From DASQPR01 sp963836785 (GTDB taxonomy: Bacteria; Actinomycetota; Actinomycetes; Mycobacteriales; Micromonosporaceae): a DNA stretch of 64,000 nt. The notes beneath the pieces were generated by a model. That model had not been told where the DNA came from. It did no database searches and worked only from the letters and a program-made list of their open reading frames with translations. This document shows, in pieces, positions 38,254 through 47,039 of the stretch. The stretch spans positions 186,001-250,000 of the forward strand of contig CAWIKW010000024.1 of the NCBI GenBank assembly GCA_963836785.1, written 5' to 3'. A program made the position numbers and the translations under genes. Position 1 is the stretch's first letter; the number at the start of each line of letters is the position of its first letter.

Positions 38254-39093
38254 ATGGACAGTTTCGCCGTACGGCTGCGCCGCGCACTCGACGAACGGGG
38301 GCCGTTATGCGTCGGGATCGATCCGCACCCCGAACTCCTCCTGCGTTGGGGATTGTCCGATAGCCCGGATGGGCTAAAGCAATTTGCCCAGATTGCGGTA
38401 GATGCGCTGGCTGATCGGATAGCTGTAATCAAACCGCAATCTGCCTTCTTCGAGCGGTTCGGTTCGCGGGGAATTGCCACATTAGAGTCAACTATCCGAC
38501 AGCTGAGAGACGCCGGCGCCGTTGTTCTGCTTGACGTGAAGCGTGGCGATATCGGCTCGACCGCGGCCGCGTACGCCAGTGCGTACCTCGATCCGGTGAG
38601 TCCGATGTACGTCGATGCGATGACTGCCAGCCCGTACCTGGGCTTTTGGTCGTTACAGCCAGTAATCGAGATGGCCGCGACACACGGCGGCGGCGTGTTT
38701 GTGCTGGCCATGACGTCCAACCCGGAAGGTGCGACGGTGCAGCAGGCACGCACGGCCGACGGACGCACGGTCGCTCAGCAGGTCGTTGACGAGATTTCCC
38801 AGGTCAACAAGGGTGTCGAGCCGTTCGGCGCCGTGGGCGCGGTCATCGGTGCGACCGTCGGGGCGGCCGGCTTGGACGTGACGAACATCAATGGACCGAT
38901 GCTCGCTCCCGGCCTCGGAGAGCAGGGCGGCACCCCTGCTGACCTGCGGACAGTGTTCGGCGACGATCTGTCACGCGTGATTCCGTCGTCGTCGCGTGAG
39001 GTGCTCGGCGCGGGCCCGGACGTCGGAGCGCTCCGTGACGCGGCCGAGCGTGCGCTCGATCAGTGCCGGCGGGTGATCACCGAAACACAATGA
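38254..39093 (+). CDS. pyrF: orotidine 5'-phosphate decarboxylase
   Basis: 279 residues, ATG 38254 after AGAGGAA. Type 2 OMP decarboxylase: CVGIDPHPELL, VIKPQSAFFERFGS and the catalytic LLDVKRGDIGSTAAAY. Makes UMP. The first half is clearly poorer in GC than its neighbours and contains rare codons, including two TTA (ATLEST and WSLQP contexts), one of the odd features of this operon. It is separated from pyrD by 118 nt. Confidence 0.95.
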   Translation: MDSFAVRLRRALDERGPLCVGIDPHPELLLRWGLSDSPDGLKQFAQIAVDALADRIAVIKPQSAFFERFGSRGIATLESTIRQLRDAGAVVLLDVKRGDIGSTAAAYASAYLDPVSPMYVDAMTASPYLGFWSLQPVIEMAATHGGGVFVLAMTSNPEGATVQQARTADGRTVAQQVVDEISQVNKGVEPFGAVGAVIGATVGAAGLDVTNINGPMLAPGLGEQGGTPADLRTVFGDDLSRVIPSSSREVLGAGPDVGALRDAAERALDQCRRVITETQ

Positions 39094-39231
39094 CGCGTAG
39101 GGTGCCCCCTGCGTTGCCGAAACGTGCCGCGACCGCTAGTTTTCGCTGGCAATTGCGAATCACTACCGCAACACATGCCACAGGCGTACCAACCGGTGTT
39201 GGATACGCGAGAGTTGACCTGAGGAGGATTT

Positions 39232-39552
39232 GTGCCGCTCCCCGAACTGACCGATCAGCAGCGCAAGGACGCACTGGCGAAGGCCGCCGAGATGCGTAAG
39301 GCGCGCGCTGCGCTCAAGGAGCAGCTGAAGGCGGGCAAGACCACGCTGCCGGCGGTGCTGGACCGCGCGGCGACCGACGAGGTGGTCGGCAAGCTCAAGG
39401 TCTCCGCGGTGCTGCAGTCGTTGCCCGGCATCGGGAAGATCCGGGCTACGCAGATCATGGAGAAGCTGAAGATCGCTGACAGCCGCCGCCTCAAGGGCCT
39501 CGGCGACCAGCAGCGCAAGGCGCTGCTCAGCGAGTTTTCCGCGTCGAACTGA
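39232..39552 (+). CDS. mihF: actinobacterial integration host factor
   Basis: 106 residues, GTG 39232 with GAGGAGG. All of the mIHF/sIHF family marks are present: a long N-terminal helix (QQRKDALAKAAEMRKARAALK) and the helix-two-turn-helix SLPGIGKIRATQIMEKLKI. A small basic nucleoid protein that bends DNA. Position before gmk is conserved. Confidence 0.95.
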   Translation: MPLPELTDQQRKDALAKAAEMRKARAALKEQLKAGKTTLPAVLDRAATDEVVGKLKVSAVLQSLPGIGKIRATQIMEKLKIADSRRLKGLGDQQRKALLSEFSASN

Positions 39553-39595
39553 GTTGTCCGGCCTGGACCTGCGAAAAACAGGGTACAAACAAGCA

Positions 39596-40204
39596 GTGAA
39601 GACTGACGGCACGCGCCCGGAAAAGTCTCGCCTCACGGTCCTGTCCGGTCCCTCCGGGGTCGGGAAGGACGCGGTGATCGAGGAGATCCGGGCGCGTGCG
39701 CCCTGGATCTGGTTGTCCATCTCGATGACCACCCGCAAGCCGCGCGACTACGAGGTCGACGGCAAGCATTACCACTTCGTCGACCGGCGTACGTTCGAGC
39801 ACCAGGTCCGCACGGGTCAACTGCTCGAATCGGCGGAGTTCGCCGGCAATCTGTACGGGACGCCGCGAGGTGCCGTGGAGGCCCATCTCGCCGTCGGCGA
39901 CCCCGTATTACTCAAGATCGACCTACAGGGTGCGCGTCAGGTGCGCGACGCCATGCCGGACGCGCGTCTGGTGTTCCTCGCCCCGCCGAGCGTCGACGAG
40001 CTCAAGCGACGACTGGCTGGCCGGGGCACCGAAAGCGAGGACACCATCCGTCGCCGGATGGAGCACGCGGACGAGGAATTGCAGGCCGAATCCGAGTTCG
40101 ATGTGACCGTCGTGAATGACTCGATCGAGCGCGCCGCCGCCGAGTTGGTAGGATTGCTCGGTTGCCATCCGATTTCCGGCAATCGCGCGGCCGTTCATTC
40201 GTGA
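39596..40204 (+). CDS. gmk: guanylate kinase
   Basis: 202 residues from GTG 39596; an upstream TTG (39554) is an alternative. P-loop LSGPSGVGKDAV, GMP lid SISMTTRKPRDYEVDGKHY and KIDLQGARQV. Converts GMP to GDP. Includes a TTA codon (DPVLLKID). Confidence 0.95.
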   Translation: MKTDGTRPEKSRLTVLSGPSGVGKDAVIEEIRARAPWIWLSISMTTRKPRDYEVDGKHYHFVDRRTFEHQVRTGQLLESAEFAGNLYGTPRGAVEAHLAVGDPVLLKIDLQGARQVRDAMPDARLVFLAPPSVDELKRRLAGRGTESEDTIRRRMEHADEELQAESEFDVTVVNDSIERAAAELVGLLGCHPISGNRAAVHS

Positions 40205-40244
40205 ATTGCCGCCGCCCAACCCCACAGTTTGAGGAAGCCCCAAA

Positions 40245-40502
40245 GTGACCGTTGCCACGCCCGAAGGCATCACCAATCCGCCGATCGACGAACTGCTCGA
40301 GCGGACGTCGTCAAAGTACGCCCTGGTGATCTTCGCGGCCAAGCGAGCCCGTCAGATCAACGCCTACTACAGCCAGCTCGGCGAGGGCCTGCTCGAATAC
40401 GTCGGCCCGCTGGTCGAGACGACGCCGCAGGAGAAGCCGCTCTCGATCGCGATGCGCGAGATCAACTCCGGTCTCCTCGTCGCCGAGCCGACCGAGGGCT
40501 GA
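40245..40502 (+). CDS. rpoZ: RNA polymerase omega subunit
   Basis: 85 residues: NPPIDELLERTSSKYALVIF, AAKRARQINAYYSQL and EKPLSIAMREINSGLL. Helps assemble the beta' subunit. GTG start after GAGGAAG. Confidence 0.95.
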   Translation: MTVATPEGITNPPIDELLERTSSKYALVIFAAKRARQINAYYSQLGEGLLEYVGPLVETTPQEKPLSIAMREINSGLLVAEPTEG

Positions 40503-40510
40503 ACGCCCCC

Positions 40511-41890
40511 GTGGCCGGTTCGTCCGGCGCGGATGCGGTGCCACCAAATCACCCGGCGTCACCAGATCACCCGGTGCCATCGGGCGACTCAGCGCCACCG
40601 GGTCACCCAGCGCCACCGGGTCACCCAGCGCCATCGGCCGATCACCCGTCGGGCGAACGCCCACGGGTGATCCTTGGTGTCGCCGGTGGGATCGCCGCTT
40701 ACAAGGCGTGCGAGCTGTTGCGTCTGTTCACCGAGTCGGGGCACGACGTCACGGTCGTGCCGACCGCGGCCGCCCTGGAGTTCGTGGGCGCGCCGACCTG
40801 GGCCGCGCTGTCCGGCAAACCGGTCGCGGCCGACGTGTGGACGGACGCCCACGGCGTTCCCCACGTACGGCTCGGCCGGCACGCCGACCTCGTCGTCGTC
40901 GCGCCGGCGACCGCGGACCTGATGGCCAAGGCGGCGCACGGCATGGCCGACGACCTGCTGACCAATACGCTGCTCACCGCGACGTGTCCCGTGCTGTTCG
41001 CGCCGGCGATGCACACCGAGATGTGGATGCATGCCGCGACGACCGCAAACGTCGCCACGCTCCGCGAGCGCGGCGCGATCGTGATCGAGCCCGCCGTCGG
41101 GCGGCTGACCGGCGTCGACACGGGCAAGGGCCGGCTGCCCGAGCCAACCGAAATCTTCGCCGTCGCCCGACGCCTGCTGGCGCGGGCCGGCGACGGGTCC
41201 GTGCCGGGCGCCGACCTGGCCGGGCGGCACGTCGTGGTGACCGCGGGCGGCACCCGCGAACCGCTCGATCCCGTACGGTTCCTGGGCAACCGGTCCTCGG
41301 GCAAGCAGGGCTACGCGTTCGCCCGGACGGCGGTTGCCCGGGGAGCCAGCGTGACGCTGATCGCGGCCAACGTGGCGTTGCCGGACCCGGCGGGCGTCGA
41401 TGTCGTACGGGTGGGGACGACCGCCGAGTTGCGCGAGGCCACGCTCAAGTCGGCCGCCGACGCCGACGTCGTCGTGATGGCGGCCGCCCCGGCGGACTTC
41501 CGACCGGCGACGTACCAGGACAGCAAGATCAAGAAGCGCGAGGACGGTTCCGCGCCAACCATCGAACTCACCGTCAACCCGGACATCTCCGCCGAGTTCG
41601 GTGCCCAGAAGCGGCCCGGTCAGGTCCTCGTGGCGTTCGCGGCCGAGACGAATGACGGCATCGCCAATGCCCGCGCGAAACTGTCCCGCAAGCGGGCCGA
41701 TTTGATCGTCCTGAACGAGGTCGGTACGGACAAGGCATTCGGCACCGACGACAACGCGGCCACCGTCCTCGGCGCGGACGGATCGGTTACCGAGATCGGC
41801 CTTCGGGGTAAGGAAGATCTGGCCGACGCCGTGTGGGATCTCGTCGCCCGCCGGTTCGCCGGAGACGCTCGGTCGCCGGAATCTGACTGA
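40511..41890 (+). CDS. coaBC: bifunctional phosphopantothenoylcysteine decarboxylase/synthetase
   Basis: 459 residues from GTG 40511. An unusual Pro/His/Gly tail of about 50 residues (HPAPPGHPAPP pattern, from an 18-bp repeat) precedes the CoaC flavodomain: GVAGGIAAYKACELLRLFTE, PAMHTEMW and VDTGKGRLPEP. CoaB follows: VVTAGGTREPLDPVRF, KIKKRE and TVNPDISAEFGA. Both enzymes are complete. Confidence 0.93.
   Translation: MAGSSGADAVPPNHPASPDHPVPSGDSAPPGHPAPPGHPAPSADHPSGERPRVILGVAGGIAAYKACELLRLFTESGHDVTVVPTAAALEFVGAPTWAALSGKPVAADVWTDAHGVPHVRLGRHADLVVVAPATADLMAKAAHGMADDLLTNTLLTATCPVLFAPAMHTEMWMHAATTANVATLRERGAIVIEPAVGRLTGVDTGKGRLPEPTEIFAVARRLLARAGDGSVPGADLAGRHVVVTAGGTREPLDPVRFLGNRSSGKQGYAFARTAVARGASVTLIAANVALPDPAGVDVVRVGTTAELREATLKSAADADVVVMAAAPADFRPATYQDSKIKKREDGSAPTIELTVNPDISAEFGAQKRPGQVLVAFAAETNDGIANARAKLSRKRADLIVLNEVGTDKAFGTDDNAATVLGADGSVTEIGLRGKEDLADAVWDLVARRFAGDARSPESD
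40593..40640 (+). repeat. 18-bp tandem repeat in coaBC N-terminus
   Basis: Units CGCCACCGGGTCACCCAG at 40593 and 40611 and a diverged copy. Shorter related copies begin near 40540. Confidence 0.75.
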
Positions 41891-41965
41891 TCGCCACGTC
41901 AGGCGTTATTTGAGACACGTAATGTGGCTGGTTGAACAATGTGGCAGAATGCCGCGAGTAGTTTT

Positions 41966-41996
41966 ATGACTAGATCCGTTCCGCGGATCGGGTCAT
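41966..41996 (+). terminator. 31-nt imperfect palindrome upstream of metK
   Basis: ATGAC, 2 nt, GATCCG, 5-nt loop, CGGATC, 2 nt, GTCAT. It may end the coaBC transcript or act in the metK leader. Confidence 0.5.
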
Positions 41997-42009
41997 GTGA
42001 TCGGTCCAG

Positions 42010-42055
42010 CTGAATCTGTACGTCCCGAATCTGTACGTCGATGAATGTGTACGTC
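42010..42055 (+). repeat. three 15-bp repeats in the metK leader
   Basis: CTGAATCTGTACGTC, CCGAATCTGTACGTC and GATGAATGTGTACGTC follow one another 62 nt before the metK start. They could be a binding site array or a recent duplication. Confidence 0.65.
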
Positions 42056-42116
42056 CGCCGTGCCTCGCCCGTGCGCCCAGCGCATCGGCGAAACCGGCCC
42101 GTCAATAAGGAGCGCT

Positions 42117-43310
42117 GTGGCGCGTCGCCTCTTCACCTCCGAGTCGGTCACCGAAGGCCACCCGGACAAGATTGCCGACCAGATCAGCGACGGCGTGCTC
42201 GACGCGCTGATCGCGGAGGACCCGCGCAGCCGGGTCGCCGTTGAAACGCTGATCACCACCGGCCAGGTACACGTCGCCGGTGAGGTGACGACGAACGCGT
42301 ACGCCGACATCCCGTCGATCGTCCGCGAAACGATCCTGCGCATCGGCTACGACTCGTCGAAGAAGGGTTTCGACGGCGCATCGTGTGGCGTGAACATCGC
42401 GATCGGCTCGCAGTCGCCCGACATCGCGCAGGGCGTGGACTCGGCCATCGAGCTGCGCAGCGGGGGCTCGGACCACGTGCTCGACTCGCAGGGCGCCGGA
42501 GACCAGGGCATGATGTTCGGCTTCGCGTGCTCGGAGACGCCCGAGCTGATGCCGCTGCCGATCGCGCTCGCCCACCGGCTCGCCCGGCGGCTGTCCACCG
42601 TACGCAAGGACGGCACGGTGCCCTACCTGCGCCCGGACGGCAAGACCCAGGTGACGATCGAGTACGACGGCCTGCGGCCGATCCGACTGAACACCGTCGT
42701 CGTGAGCTCGCAGCACGCACCCGACATCTCGCTCGACTCGCTGCTGGCGCCCGACGTGCGCGAGCACGTCATCACGCCGGAGCTGGAGAACCTGGGTCTG
42801 GACTGCGACGACTACCGGCTGCTCGTGAACCCGACCGGCCGCTTCGAGATCGGTGGCCCGATGGGCGACGCCGGCCTCACCGGCCGGAAGATCATCGTTG
42901 ACACGTACGGCGGCTATGCCCGCCACGGCGGCGGCGCGTTCTCCGGCAAGGACCCGTCCAAGGTGGACCGTTCGGCCGCGTACGCCATGCGTTGGGTGGC
43001 CAAGAACGTGGTCGCGGCCGGTCTCGCCGAGCGGTGCGAGGTCCAGGTCGCGTACGCGATCGGCAAGGCCAAGCCGGTGAGCCTGTTCGTCGAGACGTTC
43101 GGCACCGAGGTCGTGCCGGTCGCGTCGATCGAGAGCGCGATCAACGAGGTGTTCGACCTGCGGCCGGCCGCGATCATCCGTGACCTCGACCTGCTGCGTC
43201 CGATCTACCAGCAGACGGCGGCGTACGGTCACTTCGGCCGCGAGCTGCCCGAGTTGACGTGGGAGCGCACCGACCGTACGGCCGACCTCAAGGCCGCGGC
43301 CGGCGCCTGA
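42117..43310 (+). CDS. metK: S-adenosylmethionine synthetase
   Basis: 397 residues from GTG 42117, preceded by AAGGAG. Blocks: VTEGHPDKIADQISDGVLDA, GAGDQGMMFGFA and GGGAFSGKDPSKVDRSAAY (ATP/methionine sites). Full length. The leader has the palindrome and 15-bp repeats listed separately but no recognisable SAM riboswitch. A terminator follows. Confidence 0.97.
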   Translation: MARRLFTSESVTEGHPDKIADQISDGVLDALIAEDPRSRVAVETLITTGQVHVAGEVTTNAYADIPSIVRETILRIGYDSSKKGFDGASCGVNIAIGSQSPDIAQGVDSAIELRSGGSDHVLDSQGAGDQGMMFGFACSETPELMPLPIALAHRLARRLSTVRKDGTVPYLRPDGKTQVTIEYDGLRPIRLNTVVVSSQHAPDISLDSLLAPDVREHVITPELENLGLDCDDYRLLVNPTGRFEIGGPMGDAGLTGRKIIVDTYGGYARHGGGAFSGKDPSKVDRSAAYAMRWVAKNVVAAGLAERCEVQVAYAIGKAKPVSLFVETFGTEVVPVASIESAINEVFDLRPAAIIRDLDLLRPIYQQTAAYGHFGRELPELTWERTDRTADLKAAAGA

Positions 43311-43326
43311 CCACAAGCGCGACTCG

Positions 43327-43359
43327 AAACGGCGGACCGCTCCGGGTGGTCCGCCGTTT
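43327..43359 (+). terminator. metK terminator
   Basis: Perfect 12-bp stem AAACGGCGGACC/GGTCCGCCGTTT with a 9-nt loop, 16 nt after the stop, ending in TTTC. Confidence 0.85.
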
Positions 43360-43418
43360 CGCGTGCCAGCCGTCCGGTGCGCCGGGGACCGTCGTGACGT
43401 GCTGGTAGAACTGACGGC

Positions 43419-45632
43419 GTGACGCCACGAACCCCGATGCACAGCGACACTATGCCGCTGCCGCTCGGGGGCGGTCCGGCGCCGGACGGCGCGCGAACGA
43501 CGAACGTTGCCGCGAAGCCCACGACGACGGGACCCGAGACAGCGCCGCCCGAGACCGCGGCGCCCGAGACCGCGCCGCCCGAGACTCCGGCTGCGAAACG
43601 TCGCCGTGAGCGGTCGCCGGCCGCGACGGTTCCCGTGGCGCGGGTCTGCGTCGACGTCAACCTTCCCCACCTCGACCGGCTCTTCGACTACCTCGTGCCG
43701 GCCGACGCCGACGAGATCGCGCAGCCCGGCGTGCGGGTTCGCGTCCGGTTCGCCGGACAGCTGCTCGACGGCATCCTGCTCGATCGGGTCGCCGAGTCGG
43801 AGCACGGCGGCCGACTGGCGTACCTGGAGAAGGTGGTGTCGCCCGAGCGCGTGCTCACGCCGGAGGTGGCACGGCTCGCACGTGCCGTGGCCGATCGATA
43901 CGCCGGCACGCTGGCCGACGTGCTGCGGCTCGCGCTGCCGCCTCGGCACGCCCGCGCCGAGAAGAAGGCCGGCCGTGCTGCCGACAGCGGCAATGATCCA
44001 GCCACCGCATCTGCCACCGCATCTACCTCGGCATCGACGTCGGCGGCCGAGGCCGGGGCCGGGCCCCGCGACGGTTGGGCGGCGTACCCGGCCGGTACGG
44101 CGCTGCTCCGGGCGCTTGCCGACGGCCGTGACCCCCGCGCCGTGTGGACCGCGTTGCCGGGCGAGCCGTGGCCGGCACGGATAGCCGAGGCGGTCGCCGC
44201 CACCCGGCGGAGCGGCCGCGGCGTGCTCGTTGTCGTCGCGGACGCACGCGATCTCGACCGGGTCGACGCTGCGCTCACGATCGCGCTCACCGAGGACGAC
44301 AACCGATCGACTCACGTCGCGCTCTCGGCCGCACTCGGACCGGAGGAGCGTTACGTACGCTTCCTGCGCGCGCTGCGCGGCGAGGTGTCGGTCGTGGCCG
44401 GCACCCGGGCGGCGGCCTTCGCACCCGTACGTGACCTGGGCCTGGTCGTGATGTGGGACGACGGCGACGACCTGTACGCCGAACCCCGGGCGCCCTATCC
44501 GCACACCCGCGAGGTGCTGCTGACCCGCGCGCATCTGGCCGGCGCCGGCGTGCTGATCGGCGGATTCGGACGCACGGCCGAGGCGCAGCAACTGGTCGAA
44601 TCGGGTTGGGCCAAGGAGATTGCCGCCGACCGGGAGACCGTACGGTCGCGTGCGCCGCACGTGAGCGCGATCGCCGACGACGGACGTGACCCGCAGGCCG
44701 CGACGGCCCGGATGCCAACGATCGCGTGGCGGGCCGCGCGCGATGCGTTGGCCGCCGGCACTCCGGTGCTCGTCCAGGTGCCCCGCCGGGGTTACCTGCC
44801 GGCCGTCGCGTGTGCCGCGTGCCGGACACCGGCTCGGTGCGTGCACTGCCACGGCCCGCTCAGTCTCCGTTCTTCGACCGGTCCGGCCACGTGCCGGTGG
44901 TGTGCCCGGGCCGCCGCCGGATGGACGTGCGTCCAGTGTGGTGGGCGGGCCCTGCGCTCGGCGGTGATCGGCGCCCGGCGCACGGCCGAGGAGCTCGGGC
45001 GCGTTTTCCCGGACGTACCCGTCCGGACCTCTGGTCGAGACGGCGTGCTGGCGTCCGTGCCGGCCGAGCCGTCGCTCGTCGTCTCGACACCCGGTGCCGA
45101 GCCGGTCGTCGCCGGTGCCGATGGCGACGACGGCTACGGTGCCGTTCTGCTCCTCGACACGTGGGCGCTGCTCACCCGGGCCGACCTGCGCGCGGGGGAG
45201 GAGACTCTGCGCCGGTGGCTCGCGGCGGCGGCGCTGGCCCGGCCGGCGGAGCGGGGCGGGCGCGTAATTGTGATCGCGGACGGCGGGCTCGCGCCCGTGC
45301 AGGCGCTCGTTCGCTTCGACCCGGCCTGGTTGGCCGCGCGCGATCTGGCCGAGCGCCGCGAACTCGGCTTCCCGCCGGCCGCCCGGATCGCGTCGCTGTC
45401 CGGCACGCCGGCGGCGGTGGCTGAGCTCCTCACGGTCGCGCGACTGCCCGACGGGGCCGAGGTGCTCGGTCCGGTTCCGGCCGCGGACGGCGAGGAGCGT
45501 TATCTGGTACGCGTTCCGCGTGGCGACGGCCGCCGGCTGGCCGATGCCCTGCACGCCGCCGTCGGTGTCCGCAGTGCACGGAAGAGCCCGGACGCCGTAC
45601 GGATCCAGATCGATCCGCACGAGCTGCTCTGA
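43419..45632 (+). CDS. priA: primosomal protein N' (helicase-deficient actinobacterial PriA)
   Basis: 737 residues. The first 70 are Pro/Thr/Glu repeats (PETAP, from a 15-bp repeat). The DNA 3'-end binding domain follows (VARVCVDVNLPHLDRLFDYL). There is no Walker A lysine in the place of the usual GxGKT, and the Walker B site reads MWDDGDDLY, so it is not an active helicase, as in other actinobacteria. The zinc region CAAC, CVHC, CRWC and CVQC is complete. It restarts stalled replication forks as an assembly factor. Confidence 0.9.
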   Translation: MTPRTPMHSDTMPLPLGGGPAPDGARTTNVAAKPTTTGPETAPPETAAPETAPPETPAAKRRRERSPAATVPVARVCVDVNLPHLDRLFDYLVPADADEIAQPGVRVRVRFAGQLLDGILLDRVAESEHGGRLAYLEKVVSPERVLTPEVARLARAVADRYAGTLADVLRLALPPRHARAEKKAGRAADSGNDPATASATASTSASTSAAEAGAGPRDGWAAYPAGTALLRALADGRDPRAVWTALPGEPWPARIAEAVAATRRSGRGVLVVVADARDLDRVDAALTIALTEDDNRSTHVALSAALGPEERYVRFLRALRGEVSVVAGTRAAAFAPVRDLGLVVMWDDGDDLYAEPRAPYPHTREVLLTRAHLAGAGVLIGGFGRTAEAQQLVESGWAKEIAADRETVRSRAPHVSAIADDGRDPQAATARMPTIAWRAARDALAAGTPVLVQVPRRGYLPAVACAACRTPARCVHCHGPLSLRSSTGPATCRWCARAAAGWTCVQCGGRALRSAVIGARRTAEELGRVFPDVPVRTSGRDGVLASVPAEPSLVVSTPGAEPVVAGADGDDGYGAVLLLDTWALLTRADLRAGEETLRRWLAAAALARPAERGGRVIVIADGGLAPVQALVRFDPAWLAARDLAERRELGFPPAARIASLSGTPAAVAELLTVARLPDGAEVLGPVPAADGEERYLVRVPRGDGRRLADALHAAVGVRSARKSPDAVRIQIDPHELL
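43533..43592 (+). repeat. 15-bp tandem repeat in priA N-terminus
   Basis: Four units of CCCGAGACCGCGNCG type encode PETAP repeats. Confidence 0.85.
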
Positions 45633-45719
45633 GCGACGTGACGCCGATCGGATAGCCGCCGATCGGATACGGGCCAGATCTCCCTGGCCGTCGGAGCGTG
45701 CCGTTGACACTATGGGCGC

Positions 45720-46931
45720 ATGGACGCAGCGGAGGCCTTCAACGCATTGCTCGGCACCGAAGCCGGCCGAGCCGACCCGTACCCGTTGTATGAAGCTCTT
45801 CGCGCGGGTGGACCGACGGTTGAGGTCGGACCGTCGATGATCGCGGTAACCGGCTTTGCCGAGTGCGACCGCGTGCTCCGCGACCAGCGGATGCTCGTGC
45901 ACGACGCCGCCTACATGGATCGCCTGTGGCCGGGGTGGGATACGCAGTCGTCGCTCGTCGCGATCAACCATTCGATCCTGGAGACGAATCCCCCCGACCA
46001 TCAACGCGTGCGTCGCCTGATCAGCGGCGTGTTCACGCCGCGCCGGATGGCAGCGATGCGGGAACAGGTGGCTCGACTGGCCGCCGACCTCGCCGACGAG
46101 ATGGCGACCACGGCGGCGAGCGGCGACGGAACCGTCGACTTCATGGCCGCGTACGCCTACCTGCTGCCGGTGAACGTCATCTGTGAGCTGCTCGGCATCC
46201 CGGAAGCCGACCGCGCCTGGTTCCGACCGATCGCCCATGAGATCGCGGCCACCGTCGAGCCGATCAATATCGACTTCGACGTGGCCAACGCGGCCGCAGA
46301 CTCGCTGACGAAGTACTACGACGAGTTGATCGAGGCCCGCCGGAGCCGACCCCGTGACGATCTCATCTCGGCCCTCGTCGCCGTCCACGACGCGGATCCG
46401 ACGCAGCTGTCCGCGACCGAACTCATGTCGAACCTCGTGTTGTTGCTCGTGGCCGGATTCGAGACGACAACGAACCTGCTCGGCAACGGTTTGTGGCTGC
46501 TGCTCCAGCGACCGGACCAGCTGGCCGCGCTGCGCGCCGAGCGGTGCCGGACGAACGCGTACGTCGAGGAGATGCTGCGCTTCGACTCGCCTGTCCAGGT
46601 GACATCCCGCTGGACGCCGACCGAGCTGACCGTCGCCGACCTGCACGTACCGGCCGGCTCGGAGGTGTTCGCCTTGATCGCGGCGGGCAACCGGGATCCG
46701 CGTCGGTTCGACCGGCCCGACGTGTTCGACCCGGATCGGGCCAACAACGCGTCGCTGTCCTTCGGCGCCGGTGCGCACTTCTGTCTCGGGCAGGCGCTCG
46801 CGCGGATGGAAGCCCAGGTCGCGTTTCCGCTGCTACTGGAGCGGTTCCCGGAGATCTCGCCGGCCGGCGTTCCGGAGCGGAAGGACCGCATCACGCTGCG
46901 CGGTTACGCGAGCATGCCGCTGCGGGTATAG
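45720..46931 (+). CDS. cytochrome P450
   Basis: 403 residues, a soluble class I bacterial P450. I-helix LLLVAGFETTTNLLGNG, K-helix YVEEMLRFDSPV (ExxR), and the heme loop FGAGAHFCLGQALARME with the Cys ligand. No ferredoxin or reductase is adjacent. The substrate is unknown; the family resembles CYP107/CYP125-like actinobacterial oxidases only in general layout. It interrupts the conserved priA-fmt order together with the next two genes. Confidence 0.9.
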   Translation: MDAAEAFNALLGTEAGRADPYPLYEALRAGGPTVEVGPSMIAVTGFAECDRVLRDQRMLVHDAAYMDRLWPGWDTQSSLVAINHSILETNPPDHQRVRRLISGVFTPRRMAAMREQVARLAADLADEMATTAASGDGTVDFMAAYAYLLPVNVICELLGIPEADRAWFRPIAHEIAATVEPINIDFDVANAAADSLTKYYDELIEARRSRPRDDLISALVAVHDADPTQLSATELMSNLVLLLVAGFETTTNLLGNGLWLLLQRPDQLAALRAERCRTNAYVEEMLRFDSPVQVTSRWTPTELTVADLHVPAGSEVFALIAAGNRDPRRFDRPDVFDPDRANNASLSFGAGAHFCLGQALARMEAQVAFPLLLERFPEISPAGVPERKDRITLRGYASMPLRV

Positions 46932-47039
46932 GCGGCGACTCTTAGCCTCGGCTGCGCACACCACCCACGCCCGGTCACGACCTGGACCGGTATCGATCCG
47001 GTTGACGGTGCCGGCACCCATGCGTACGGTGCGGGACCT

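Noticed and set aside
38142..38363. Small GTG ORF (RRVAKAAALWAVARAAARG...) between pyrD and pyrF
   Set aside because: It looks coding for about 30 residues and has Trp residues, but no ribosome site, and it runs into pyrF in another frame. Too weak to call.
41891..42116. SAM riboswitch before metK
   Set aside because: No recognisable conserved core or pseudoknot pattern; only a dyad and a triple repeat are seen.
42102..46778. A 1558-codon reverse-strand open frame
   Set aside because: It lies opposite metK, priA and P450 and consists of Arg/Gly/His-rich codons typical of a high-GC antisense shadow; no domain is visible.
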